Below, piece after piece: positions 6,943-14,086 of a stretch of 15,529 nt of DNA. The position numbers and the translations under genes are program-made. The stretch's first letter is position 1. Every line of letters begins with the position of its first letter. The DNA comes from JACDDK01 sp035689095 (GTDB lineage: Bacteria; Actinomycetota; Rubrobacteria; Rubrobacterales; Rubrobacteraceae), in assembly GCA_035689095.1 (NCBI GenBank), contig DASSMB010000163.1, positions 1 to 15,529 of the forward strand. The letters are read 5' to 3'. Below the pieces are notes generated by a model. It was not told the DNA's origin. It searched no databases and saw nothing but the letters and a program-made list of their open reading frames with translations.

Positions 6943-7887
6943 TCAGTGTCCCGAGACGTGGATCAGGGGCGCGAACATCGAGGAGGCGCGCGGCGCGCAG
7001 AGCAACCCCGCGCCTTCGATGGCGTCGCCCGTCGGGGGGAAGAGCCGGGCGGCCGGCCACGACTCCTCCACGTGGCGTCGGAAGGGTTCGAGCATGAGGT
7101 CGCGGGCGTCGAAGAGGCTCCCGGTCCAGGAGACCGTGACGGGAGCGTCCGGGGCGAAGACCCGGCCCAGGCAGGCCGTCGCGGTCAGCGCCACCTCCCG
7201 GGCGGCGTCGGCCCAGATCTCCGCGGCTTCCGGGTCGCCTGCGCGGGCGGCTTCGGCCACCTCGGGCGCGAAGCCGGCCACCACGCCAGGAGGGTTGTCC
7301 GCCGCGTAGACCCTGCCCTTTATGGCCTCCGGGGGCCCGTAGACGGCTTCCGCCCGCCGCAGGAGGTCCTCGGAGCCTCCCCTGCCGTCGTGGCGGCGGA
7401 GGGCGGCGGCCAGTCCCCGCCTGCCGACGTAGTAGCCTCCCCCGTCGTCGCCCAGGACGTAGCCCCAGCCGTTGCCGCGGACGAAGTTCCCCTCTGTGTC
7501 TCCGGCGAGGGCTATGACGCCGGTCCCGGCGGCGACGACCACACCCGGCTCGAAACCGATTGCGCCCAGGTAGGAGGTCACGGCGTCGTTGACGAGCACC
7601 ACGCGTCCTGCCCGGACCAGCCTCCGGAGGCCGCCGGAGATCTCGCGGGCCGTTTGGGTCGTGCCGTCGAATCCGGTGAGGCCCGCCGCCACCGCCTCCA
7701 CTTACCCCGGGCGCGCGGCCCCAGGCTGGCGAGGGCGCCTTGCATGGCTCGGAGGATGCCGGCGGGGCGATCCCGGTCGAGGCGGCTGAGTCCCGCCGCG
7801 CGGCCCGTCAGGACGCGCTCACCGTCAACCGCGTAGACCACGCGGCACCCGCTCTGTCCCCCGTCGAATAAGTAGGTGGCGGCTCAT
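6943..7887 (-). pseudogene. BadF/BadG-type N-acetylglucosamine-kinase-like protein, frameshifted twice
   Basis: An ASKHA-fold sugar kinase family member. Three minus-strand segments in different phases make one protein. ATG 7887, 3 nt after the SIS stop, begins MSRHLL, then one extra base (within 7869-7876) shifts to FDGGQSGCRVVYAVDGERV (phosphate-1 loop DGGQS). About 57 codons later one base is lost near 7702 (AAGTGGAG where AAGGTGGAG would keep phase), and the frame resumes VEAVAAGLTGFDGTT. The remainder has LVNDAVTSYLGA, VVVAAGTGVIAL, WGYVLGDDGGGYYVGR and the adenosine-site VSWTGSLFDARD. Total span 945 nt (315 codons) is normal for the family because the indels cancel. It probably phosphorylated an amino sugar together with the upstream SIS enzyme. 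Either a decaying gene or two sequencing errors; the broken neighbours favour decay. Confidence 0.85.
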
Positions 7888-7890
7888 CGC

Positions 7891-8412
7891 CTACCAGCTC
7901 TCGGTGACCTTGCTCAGGCCCCTGGGGGAGTCGGGGTCGAGGCCCCTGGAGGCGGAGAGGTCGTGGGCGAAGAGCTGGGGCGGGATGGCGTACAGGATGG
8001 GCGAGAGCTCCTCCGGCACTGATGCCGGAACGCGGAAGCTCGCCGAGGCCTTCTCCAGGGTTCCCCCGTCCTCGTCCATCACCACGAGCTCAGCGCCGCG
8101 TTCGTTCAGGGTGTCGACGAGGCTCGCCACGCTGGCGCGGGCCCTGCCCGGAGGTACTATAACGAAGACCGGGAAGTCCTCCGTCACCATTGCCAGGGGA
8201 CCGTGCCGGAGGTCCGCCTCGGAGAAGGGCTGGGCCGGCACGTAGGAGGTCTCCATGAGCTTGAGTGCGGCCTCCTGGGCGGTCGGCAGGTTGAACCCCC
8301 GCGAGGTGACTACCATGTGGTCGGCGTAGCGGTAGCGGGCGGTTCCTTCCCAACGGCATTCTAGGATCTCCCGGGCGCCTTCCGGCAGCTTCCTGGCCTC
8401 GGCGCTCGGCAT
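7891..8412 (-). pseudogene. SIS-domain sugar isomerase/deaminase, C-terminal half
   Basis: About 173 residues match the second SIS domain of GlmS/AgaS-type proteins, which handle phosphorylated amino sugars: VVTSRGFNLPTAQEAALKLM, the catalytic-face segment FSEADLRHGPLAMV, and the conserved ending LDPDSPRGLSKVTESW. Full-length relatives are about 340 residues, so the N-terminal SIS domain is missing; it ends where IS30 transposase sequence begins near 8412. An ATG at 8412 has no ribosome binding site. The stop is followed after 3 nt by the kinase ATG (TAG GCG ATG), the spacing of a translationally coupled amino-sugar operon. Half a SIS dimerisation unit is unlikely to work. Confidence 0.85.
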
Positions 8413-8871
8413 GCCACTGCGCTGTCGTGGCCCGATACTCCAACCCGCCGCCACGGGTGGTGGCGTTACGGCGCAGCTCTTGGGAGATCGTTACCGGGTC
8501 GCGGCCGATCCGGCGGGCAATGTCTCGAACGCCACAGTTCTACGCCTTGAGCAGGGCAATCTCCTCTCTCTCGGCCAACGACAGGTAACGCCCCGAGACC
8601 GGGGCCAAGTTGATCGGCGACATACCCCCATTCTCGCGGAACCACCGCGTCCCGACCGCCGGCGACACGCCGCATTCCACGGCGGCGTCCTCACTCTGCA
8701 AGCCGCGGGCGATCGACTTCCAGAACCGCTGCCGATCCTCCCTGTGCGCCACATTCGGCCGGCCAGGCGAGCGCATCGCCGGACGGATGGCCCGATCCGC
8801 CGCGCGTCGTTTCTTGCGTTGTCCCACAGCAACTCCTCATCATTGAGGCGTTGCGACGACCCCTTGAATCC
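8413..8871 (-). mobile_element. IS30-family element remnant: left end and start of transposase
   Basis: The transposase begins at GTG 8827 with AGGAG just upstream. It reads GQRKKRRAADRAIRPAMRSP, then a first HTH (GLQSEDAAVECGVSPAVGTR) and SGRYLSLAEREEIALLKA, matching the N-terminus of actinobacterial IS30 transposases. TAG at 8542-8540 stands where relatives have Gln; past it the same frame continues NCGVRDIARRIGRDPVTISQ, then ELRRNATTRGG, before sequence switches to the SIS gene near 8412. The DDE catalytic domain is absent, so the copy is dead by truncation and by nonsense mutation. Minus-strand sequence from about 8871 to 8847 (GGATTCAAGGGGTCGTCGCA) is the probable terminal inverted repeat; the matching right end is not in the window. 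Confidence 0.8.
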
Positions 8872-9195
8872 AGGCAGTACGCCTCCGTGGAGTTCGGTGG
8901 GAGGCTCAAGGAGGCCGGACTTCTGCTCTCGATGGGATCGGTGGCCGACGCCTACGACAACGCCCTGGCCGAGTCTTTCGTGGCGACGCTCAAGAGCGAA
9001 CTCTTGCACCGGCATTCGTGGCCCACCAAGGAGCGTCTGCGGGTCGCCATCTTCGAGTACGTCGAAGGGTTCTACGACAGGAAGAGGAGGCACTCCGCTT
9101 TGGGCTATCTCAGCCCGGCAGAATACGAGGAAGGTAGAATGAGTGAAGTGACCGTAGCGTAGAGGTAAGTTGTCTACCTTACCGGGTCAACTCCA
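8872..9195 (+). mobile_element. IS3-family element remnant: 3' end of orfB and right inverted repeat
   Basis: From CAG 8875 the frame reads QYASVEFGGRLKEAGLLLSM and GSVADAYDNALAESFVATLK, then SELLHRHSWPTKERLRVAIF and YDRKRRHSALGYLSPAEYEE, ending at TAG 9162. This is the last quarter of the IS3-family orfB integrase, with the third catalytic acid (E in NALAESF) present and the first two missing. The ATG at 8851 is inside the IS30 end and is not a genuine start. TGTCTACCTTACCGGGTCAA at 9171-9190, running to about 9195, resembles the family's right terminal repeat. The sharp join to IS30 DNA at 8871-8875 implies IS30 inserted into this element before the rest was deleted. Confidence 0.85.
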
Positions 9196-9217
9196 ATTCC
9201 ATAGACGAGTCCGGATT

Positions 9218-9246
9218 CCATGTCTCCATGTCTCCATGTCTCCATG
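9218..9246 (+). repeat. 8-bp tandem repeat CCATGTCT, 3.6 copies
   Basis: CCATGTCT repeats perfectly at 9218-9225, 9226-9233 and 9234-9241, followed by a partial CCATG. It sits between the IS3 right end (about 9195) and the point where recognisable IS630 coding sequence begins (about 9245), so it marks or borders the truncation point of the IS630 element. It is most likely replication-slippage product. Confidence 0.8.
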
Positions 9247-9756
9247 ATGCGCCTGAGGGCGAGAGCGCCCAGAGGGAAGCGAGCGTATGGCAAGGTTCCT
9301 CGGAACCGGGGCAAGAACCAGACCTTGATCGCTTCAATCACTCTTGAGGGAGGATTGAGGGAGGAATGGGCGAAGCTATCTCCATCAAGGGTGCCACCGA
9401 TGCCGAACTCTTCGAAGCCTACGTTGAGGATTTCCTCGCCTCGACGCTCAAAGTGGGACAGGTTGTGGTGCTCGACAGACTCGGAGCGCACAGGACAAGC
9501 AGAGTCAGGGAACTCGTCGAAGAGCGGGGAGCACAGCTTTTGTTCCTTCCGTCCTACTCGCCGGACTATAACCCGATAGAAGAAGCGTTCTCCAAGATAA
9601 AGAACATCGTCAGGAAGGCTGGAGCGCGTACCCGTGAGGCGCTCGATGAAGCCATCTCAGAAGCGCTCTCATCGGTCACGCTCGAAGACGTGGCGGGATG
9701 GTTTTCGCACTGCGGCTACCAGCCACGGGGTCAATGTTTATGAACACCGCTGTAGT
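9245..9756 (+). mobile_element. IS630-family transposase remnant, N-truncated and frameshifted
   Basis: ATG 9246 opens RLRARAPRGKRAYGKVPRNR and continues GKNQTLIASITLEG, the segment after the first catalytic Asp of IS630 transposases. An exact 11-bp duplication at 9344-9365 then shifts the frame. The other frame resumes at 9366 with MGEAISIKGATDAELFEAYV, includes VVLDRLGAHR (second Asp) and LPSYSPDYNPIEEAFSKIK (third acid), and ends at TGA 9743 (GYQPRGQCL). With one duplication unit removed the two parts join as LEGGMGEAIS. The first Asp and the HTH region are missing. TGTTTATGAACACCGCTG at 9735-9752 resembles the right terminal repeat. The 100 bp to the next gene hold nothing recognisable. 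Confidence 0.88.
9344..9365 (+). repeat. Exact 11-bp tandem duplication inside the IS630 transposase
   Basis: TTGAGGGAGGA occurs at 9344-9354 and immediately again at 9355-9365. Eleven is not a multiple of three, so the second copy puts the downstream transposase frame out of phase. Deleting one copy restores a continuous family-like reading. Confidence 0.9.
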
Positions 9757-9855
9757 CCCCCCTCGTTTTGTTCTGGAGACCGGTATCTACCCTCCAACCC
9801 CCTGCGTGCTACCCGGCGTCATAGTGGGAACGAGAGTCGCGCTGTCAGGTGGTGT

Positions 9856-11037
9856 TTATTGAAGGGTGGATCTCGCCAGTAGATCCCCTATTCGCTCCAG
9901 GCCCCGGATTATGTTCTGGCGCGAGTTGGCGTAGGAGAAGCGCAGGTGCCCCTCTCCGTAGGGACCGAACCCGGTGCCGGAGAGGCAGGCGACTCCGGAC
10001 TCTTCGAGGAACTGGTCGGCCAGGGCGTCCGCGTCGCGGCCGGTGTCGGTGATCCGGGGGAAGGCGTAGAAGGCGCCCTGCGGAGTGGCGCACTCGACGC
10101 CGGGCAGGTCGTTGAGTCCGGCGACGATCAGGTCTCGCCGCGCCCGGAACTCCTTCAGCATCTCCTTCACGCTCTCCTGCGGGCCGGTGAGGGCTTCGAG
10201 CCCGGCGTACTGCGTCGCGGCGTTGGTGCAGGAGTTGGAGTTGACCTGAAGAGTGGCGATCTCTTCGGCCAGCGGCCTCGGCATCACGCCGTATCCGAGC
10301 CGCCAACCGGTCATGGCGTAGGTCTTGGAGAAGCCGTCCAGGATGATGGTCCGCTCGTCGGGGCCGATGCCCGGCTCGGAGGCGATGCTGGCGAACCCGC
10401 CGGAGTAGACGAGGCGAGAGTAGATCTCATCGGAGAGCACGAAAACGTCCGGGTGCTCGCGCAGCATCTCCGCGAGACCCGCGATGTCTTCGGCCGTCAG
10501 GACGCCGCCGGTCGGGTTGGCCGGGGAGTTCAGGATCACCAGCTTCGTGCGTTCGCTCAGACCCGCGCGGAACTCGTCCGGGTCGAGCCGGAAACCGTTC
10601 TCCTGGCGCAGCGGCAGGAAGACGGGCGTGCCGCCGGCGAAGTTGATCATGGACTCGTAGATCGGGAACGCCGGGCTCGGCAGCAGCACCTCGTCGCCCC
10701 TTTCGACGAGCGCGAGGATGGCGAAGAACATGATCGGCTTCCCACCCGGCGTGACCACGACCTGATCCGGCTCCACCGCGATACCCCTGCTGCGCGACAC
10801 GTCGGCGGCGATGGCCTCCCGCAACTCCGGGATGCCGGCGGTAGGGGTGTAATGGGTGTGCCCGTCGCGCAGCGCCCGGCACGCGGCCTCGACGATGTTC
10901 TCCGCGGTGGGGAAGTCCGGCTCGCCGATCTCCAGGTGGATGACCTCGCGTCCTCGCGCCTCAAGCGCCTTCGCCTTCGCCAGCACCGAGAAGGCCGTCT
11001 CCGTCCCCAGACGTCCCATCCGCTTCGCCAGTTTCAT
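9856..11037 (-). CDS. Class I/II PLP-dependent aminotransferase (aspartate/aromatic type)
   Basis: A 393-residue fold-type I aminotransferase of the I-gamma aspartate aminotransferase-like group, transferring amino groups between an amino acid and a 2-oxo acid in the cytoplasm. The PLP Schiff-base lysine is K238 in GFSKTYAMTGWRLGY; the cofactor-binding Asn is N174 in NSPANPTGG, Asp D203 and Tyr Y206 are in SDEIYSRL, and the substrate alpha-carboxylate Arg is R366 in HLRFSYANS. IGEPDFPT (37-44) and HYTPTAGIPELREAIA (62-77) are standard N-terminal blocks. GGAGAGG lies 8-9 nt before the ATG. It stands alone on the minus strand, downstream end towards the IS630 relic, and diverges from the HAD gene. 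Exact substrate cannot be assigned; it could be aspartate, alanine or an aromatic amino acid. Confidence 0.92.
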   Translation of the reverse strand: MKLAKRMGRLGTETAFSVLAKAKALEARGREVIHLEIGEPDFPTAENIVEAACRALRDGHTHYTPTAGIPELREAIAADVSRSRGIAVEPDQVVVTPGGKPIMFFAILALVERGDEVLLPSPAFPIYESMINFAGGTPVFLPLRQENGFRLDPDEFRAGLSERTKLVILNSPANPTGGVLTAEDIAGLAEMLREHPDVFVLSDEIYSRLVYSGGFASIASEPGIGPDERTIILDGFSKTYAMTGWRLGYGVMPRPLAEEIATLQVNSNSCTNAATQYAGLEALTGPQESVKEMLKEFRARRDLIVAGLNDLPGVECATPQGAFYAFPRITDTGRDADALADQFLEESGVACLSGTGFGPYGEGHLRFSYANSRQNIIRGLERIGDLLARSTLQ

Positions 11038-11136
11038 ACTCGTTTACCTCTCCAGATTAGTCCCATCGTCCCGTAACACCATACGCGCTCCGCTAATACT
11101 CCGCCATCCGGCGCGTTTCCCAGAACGGGCTAGAAT

Positions 11137-12036
11137 ATGCCGGTCGGCTTTTCGAGAGGTTTGAATTTGGGCGCGCGAAACAACGGATTGAAAAATGACT
11201 CAAGGAAGAATGGCCTGTCCTTCGAGCTTGGGGCTTTCGACCTCGACGGAACCGTGCTGCGGCGGGACCTCGTGATCTCGGAGAAGACCGTCGCCGCTCT
11301 CGGCAGGCTGCGGGAGCGCGGGATGCGTCTCGTGGTCGCGACGGGACGCCGCTACGAGAGCGCCCGCGAGCACGCCGGGCGGCTGGGTTTCGGTGACGAA
11401 GACCCCGTCATCTGCTACGGCGGTTCGATGGTCCGGCGCATGAACGGCGAGACTCTCCTGCACCGGACGCTGCCCACGGACCTGAGCATCGAGGCGTTGG
11501 AGTGGGCGTCAGAGAGGGGATTGCACCACCGCATCCTCATGGACGACACGATAGTCGTCTCCCAGGACCCGCCCACGAGCCTGGAACGCCTCTCCAACCC
11601 CGGCGAGCCGGAGACCTTCTCGGTCGAGTCTCCGGCTCGTTGGCTTCGGGAGACCGGCGCGGAACCGACGAAGCTCGTGATCGTGGACACCCCCGACGGC
11701 GTCGAGTGCTGGCTGCGCGAGGCTCAGGACGCTTTCGCCGGCAGGCTCTTCGTTACCCGCAGCCTGCCGCATTACGTGGAGATCAGCAACCTCGAAGGCA
11801 CCAAATCGAATGCGCTGGCGTTCCTCTGCGATAAGTGGTCGGTCGAACCGGCGCGCACGCTCGCGTTTGGTGACGCGGACAACGACATAGATATGCTCCG
11901 CTTTGCCGGACACGGGGTCGCCGTCGGCGGGATGACCGAGGAGGTCCGCGAGGTGGCCGACGCCGTCGCGCCTCCGGTGAACGAGGACGGCGTCGCCCGC
12001 TACATCGAGAAGCTTCTTGGAGGAATAGATGCCTGA
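11137..12036 (+). CDS. Cof-type HAD-IIB family hydrolase (sugar/cofactor phosphatase)
   Basis: A haloacid dehalogenase phosphatase with all four motifs: nucleophile D35 and D37 in AFDLDGTVL, Thr69 in VVATGRR, Lys223 in LEGTKSNAL, and D246/D250 in LAFGDADNDIDML. The insertion between motifs II and III is the C2B cap of the Cof subfamily, whose members dephosphorylate sugar phosphates, FMN or PLP. The start is uncertain: at ATG 11137 there is no ribosome binding site, and the nucleophile would be at residue 35 rather than the usual 8-12. In-frame TTG 11167 (after GAGAGG), TTG 11188 or CTG 11215 (after AAGGAAG) fit better. The end overlaps the glycosylase start by 8 bp, so the two are translationally coupled. 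Confidence 0.9.
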   Translation: MPVGFSRGLNLGARNNGLKNDSRKNGLSFELGAFDLDGTVLRRDLVISEKTVAALGRLRERGMRLVVATGRRYESAREHAGRLGFGDEDPVICYGGSMVRRMNGETLLHRTLPTDLSIEALEWASERGLHHRILMDDTIVVSQDPPTSLERLSNPGEPETFSVESPARWLRETGAEPTKLVIVDTPDGVECWLREAQDAFAGRLFVTRSLPHYVEISNLEGTKSNALAFLCDKWSVEPARTLAFGDADNDIDMLRFAGHGVAVGGMTEEVREVADAVAPPVNEDGVARYIEKLLGGIDA

Positions 12037-12844
12037 GTTGCCCGAGGTGACGGTCATCTCGGAGGACGTGGCCGCTCTGGCGAAAGGCCGGCAAGTGCTC
12101 CGGGCGGCCGTCTTCCGTCCGGACGTTACGAACGTGGAGCCGGAGGAGTTCACCCGGCGGCTGGTAGGGAAGACGCTCCGGGGCACGGGACGGCGCGGCA
12201 AGATCATCGTCCTCGACTTCGGGGATGTTATCGGGATCGTGCACCTCGTCATCTCCGGGCGCGTGCTGCGCCTCGACGAATGGACGCAGCCGGACCGGAT
12301 GAACACCGCCGTCCTGGAGTTTGGTGGCGGGCTCGTCCTGGCCTTCACTCGCCTCTGGCTCGGATATTTCGACCTCTACGAGCCGGGCGAGGAGGAGAAG
12401 CACCCGCTCATCGCCCGGCTCGGCCCGGACCCGTTCTCGGAGGCGTTCACGCCCGAGTACCTGGCGGAGATGTTTCAGCGCAGGGCGAGCGTGAAGGGCC
12501 TGCTACTCGACCAGTCGGTCGTCGCAGGGCTTGGGAACATCTACGTGGACGAGGTGCTCTTCGCGGCCGGAGTCCACCCATCTCGCAAGGCCGGCACCCT
12601 GAGCGTGGAGGAGATACAGAGGATCCACGCCGCCACCCGCGACATCCTCGGCCGCGCCATCGAGCTTCGCGGAACGACCTTCGACTCCTACCACGACGCT
12701 TTCGGCGAGACCGGCAAGTACCAGCACGAGCTGAAGGTCTTTACCCGCGCCGGGCAGCCCTGTCCGGCGTGCGGCACTCAGATAGAGAAGTCCCGCGTCG
12801 CCGGGCGTGGGACGCACGTCTGCCCCTCCTGTCAGGCGCCGTAG
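12029..12844 (+). CDS. Fpg/Nei-family DNA glycosylase, divergent
   Basis: Base-excision repair enzyme family that removes oxidised bases and nicks the DNA by beta,delta-elimination. 271 residues starting MPELPEV, where Pro2 becomes the catalytic N-terminus and Glu3 the acid; Lys58 in RRGKI; H2TH block VVAGLGNIYVDEVLFAAGVH (164-183); C-terminal zinc finger CPAC...CPSC (C245, C248, C265, C268) with catalytic Arg260. The void-filling residues of standard Fpg are not kept: HLGMSG is HLVISG (Ile75) and the DPRRFG block reads RLWLGY. Lesion or strand preference may therefore differ from 8-oxoguanine repair by MutM. GGAGGA lies 6 nt before the ATG, inside the end of the HAD gene. Naming it mutM would be premature. 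Confidence 0.9.
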   Translation: MPELPEVTVISEDVAALAKGRQVLRAAVFRPDVTNVEPEEFTRRLVGKTLRGTGRRGKIIVLDFGDVIGIVHLVISGRVLRLDEWTQPDRMNTAVLEFGGGLVLAFTRLWLGYFDLYEPGEEEKHPLIARLGPDPFSEAFTPEYLAEMFQRRASVKGLLLDQSVVAGLGNIYVDEVLFAAGVHPSRKAGTLSVEEIQRIHAATRDILGRAIELRGTTFDSYHDAFGETGKYQHELKVFTRAGQPCPACGTQIEKSRVAGRGTHVCPSCQAP

Positions 12845-12913
12845 CCGCTTGCGCACAGGCGCTTCCGCTATACTTTTGCGGGTTATGAGCCTTTTCTGCC
12901 AACAGAGACGCGC

Positions 12914-14086
12914 GTGAGCGCGCCGGTAGACAGTTTCCTGGAACGGCATCCCAACGCGGCACGGAACATCGCCCGCTACGGCTGGCTCGCGTTGCTCGTC
13001 CTCGCGGCGCTACTGCTCGCGGGAGGCACGGTGCTCGCGGGGGGGAGGAGCCAGCAGATCGTCTACGCCACCTCGGACGGCTCCATCGTCTCGCTGGAGC
13101 CGGTCTCCGGCTCCTCCACCATCCTCTACAAGGGCGGCGCCGGACACTACGCCACCATGCCGGGACGCACCGGCTCCCGCAGCATCTCATTCACCGTTCT
13201 GCGCGATGACGGGGGCTCCGTGCGCGGCAACCTCTACGGCGCGGACATCGTGCGCGAGACGCGCGCGCTGCTCCAGGACGCCCGTCCGGGGGAGGTGTTC
13301 GCCTATCCGGACTACGCCGCCGACCGCGAGTGGGTGATGGCGAACCGCTTCACCAGGGATACGCCGCCCAACGTCGAGGTCTTCACCGCCAGCGCCGCGG
13401 CGAGCCGCCTCCTTGAGCCCGACACGCCCGGAGCCTCGGCCCTCGCCGGACCGTCCTGGACGGCGGAGCGCTCCATCTACGCCTGGAGAGTCGGCCAGGA
13501 GAAGACTTCGCTCACGGCCTACAACTTCTTCGAGCGGCGGCAGGCGGCCGTCTACGAGACGAAGGACGTGGTCGGACCGGCCTCCTACTACTTCGACGGC
13601 AACGCCTTCCTGTTCGCCGAGCGTCCGCGCGGCGCGGGTCTCGAAGACTCGCGGATAAAGGTGCTTGTGGGTACCGGGACGGCCAAAATCTCCGGTGTCG
13701 GAGAACTGGGACTCTACGACCCGTCTTCGCCAGCGACCGTCCTGGGAGGTAAGATCTCCGTGATCTGGACCGACGGCGAGAAGACCGGTATCGGGATGAT
13801 CGACCCGCGGGGCTGGACCTTCAGCAAGACCGGCATAGAGGTCGCGGCCGGGAGCCGCGACCCGCGCCTCAGCAACGACGGTCTCTACGTCGCCACCACC
13901 GACTCTGCGGGCAAAGAGATCACGGTCCGCAGGCTGGACGACGGCGGCGTCGTGCGGCGCATCCGCGACGCGCAGCCGCCGGAGACCGCCATAGATCGGA
14001 TGCGCGAGGCCGGCATCAAGGTCCCTGAAGAGACCGGGTGGCTCGCGCCGCCGGACTACGGCTGGAGAAGCCTTGAAGACACGTAG
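12914..14086 (+). CDS. Membrane-anchored beta-propeller-like protein of unknown function
   Basis: 390 residues from GTG 12914. A short cytoplasmic N-terminus is followed by one transmembrane helix at about 23-43 (LALLVLAALLLAGG core) and a 345-residue domain predicted to lie outside the membrane. That domain has repeated beta-strand/turn patterns of the TolB/PD40 kind: IVYATSDGSIVSLEP (49-63) near the start and RDPRLSNDGLYVATTDSAG with ITVRRLDDGG near the end. No catalytic motif or cysteine was recognised. The ribosome binding site is weak (AGAGACG). A TATACT -10-like box at 12869-12874 lies upstream, but without a convincing -35. The next gene starts inside its last codons, so the two products are probably made together and may work in one envelope complex. 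Function unknown. Confidence 0.75.
   Translation: MSAPVDSFLERHPNAARNIARYGWLALLVLAALLLAGGTVLAGGRSQQIVYATSDGSIVSLEPVSGSSTILYKGGAGHYATMPGRTGSRSISFTVLRDDGGSVRGNLYGADIVRETRALLQDARPGEVFAYPDYAADREWVMANRFTRDTPPNVEVFTASAAASRLLEPDTPGASALAGPSWTAERSIYAWRVGQEKTSLTAYNFFERRQAAVYETKDVVGPASYYFDGNAFLFAERPRGAGLEDSRIKVLVGTGTAKISGVGELGLYDPSSPATVLGGKISVIWTDGEKTGIGMIDPRGWTFSKTGIEVAAGSRDPRLSNDGLYVATTDSAGKEITVRRLDDGGVVRRIRDAQPPETAIDRMREAGIKVPEETGWLAPPDYGWRSLEDT

Noticed and set aside
8851..8874. ATG 8851 as the start of the IS3 transposase frame
   Set aside because: These codons come from the IS30 terminal region; family similarity begins only at CAG 8875.
8491..9093. 200-codon minus-strand frame spanning the IS30 and IS3 remnants
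   Set aside because: Shadow frame crossing an element junction, out of phase with the recognisable IS30 transposase.
9218..9246. CCATGTCT repeats as a CRISPR array
   Set aside because: 8-bp units with no spacers and no cas genes in the window.
9344..9366. Programmed ribosomal frameshift in the IS630 transposase
   Set aside because: No slippery run plus structure was seen, and an exact 11-bp duplication explains the phase change fully.
12849..12874. TTGCGC...TATACT as a promoter for the propeller-like gene
   Set aside because: Spacing is only 14 bp; the -10-like box alone is too weak to list as a feature.
12280..12888. 202-codon plus-strand frame inside the glycosylase gene
   Set aside because: Overlaps the well-supported glycosylase in a different phase and is rich in Arg/Pro/Gly, as GC-rich shadow frames are.
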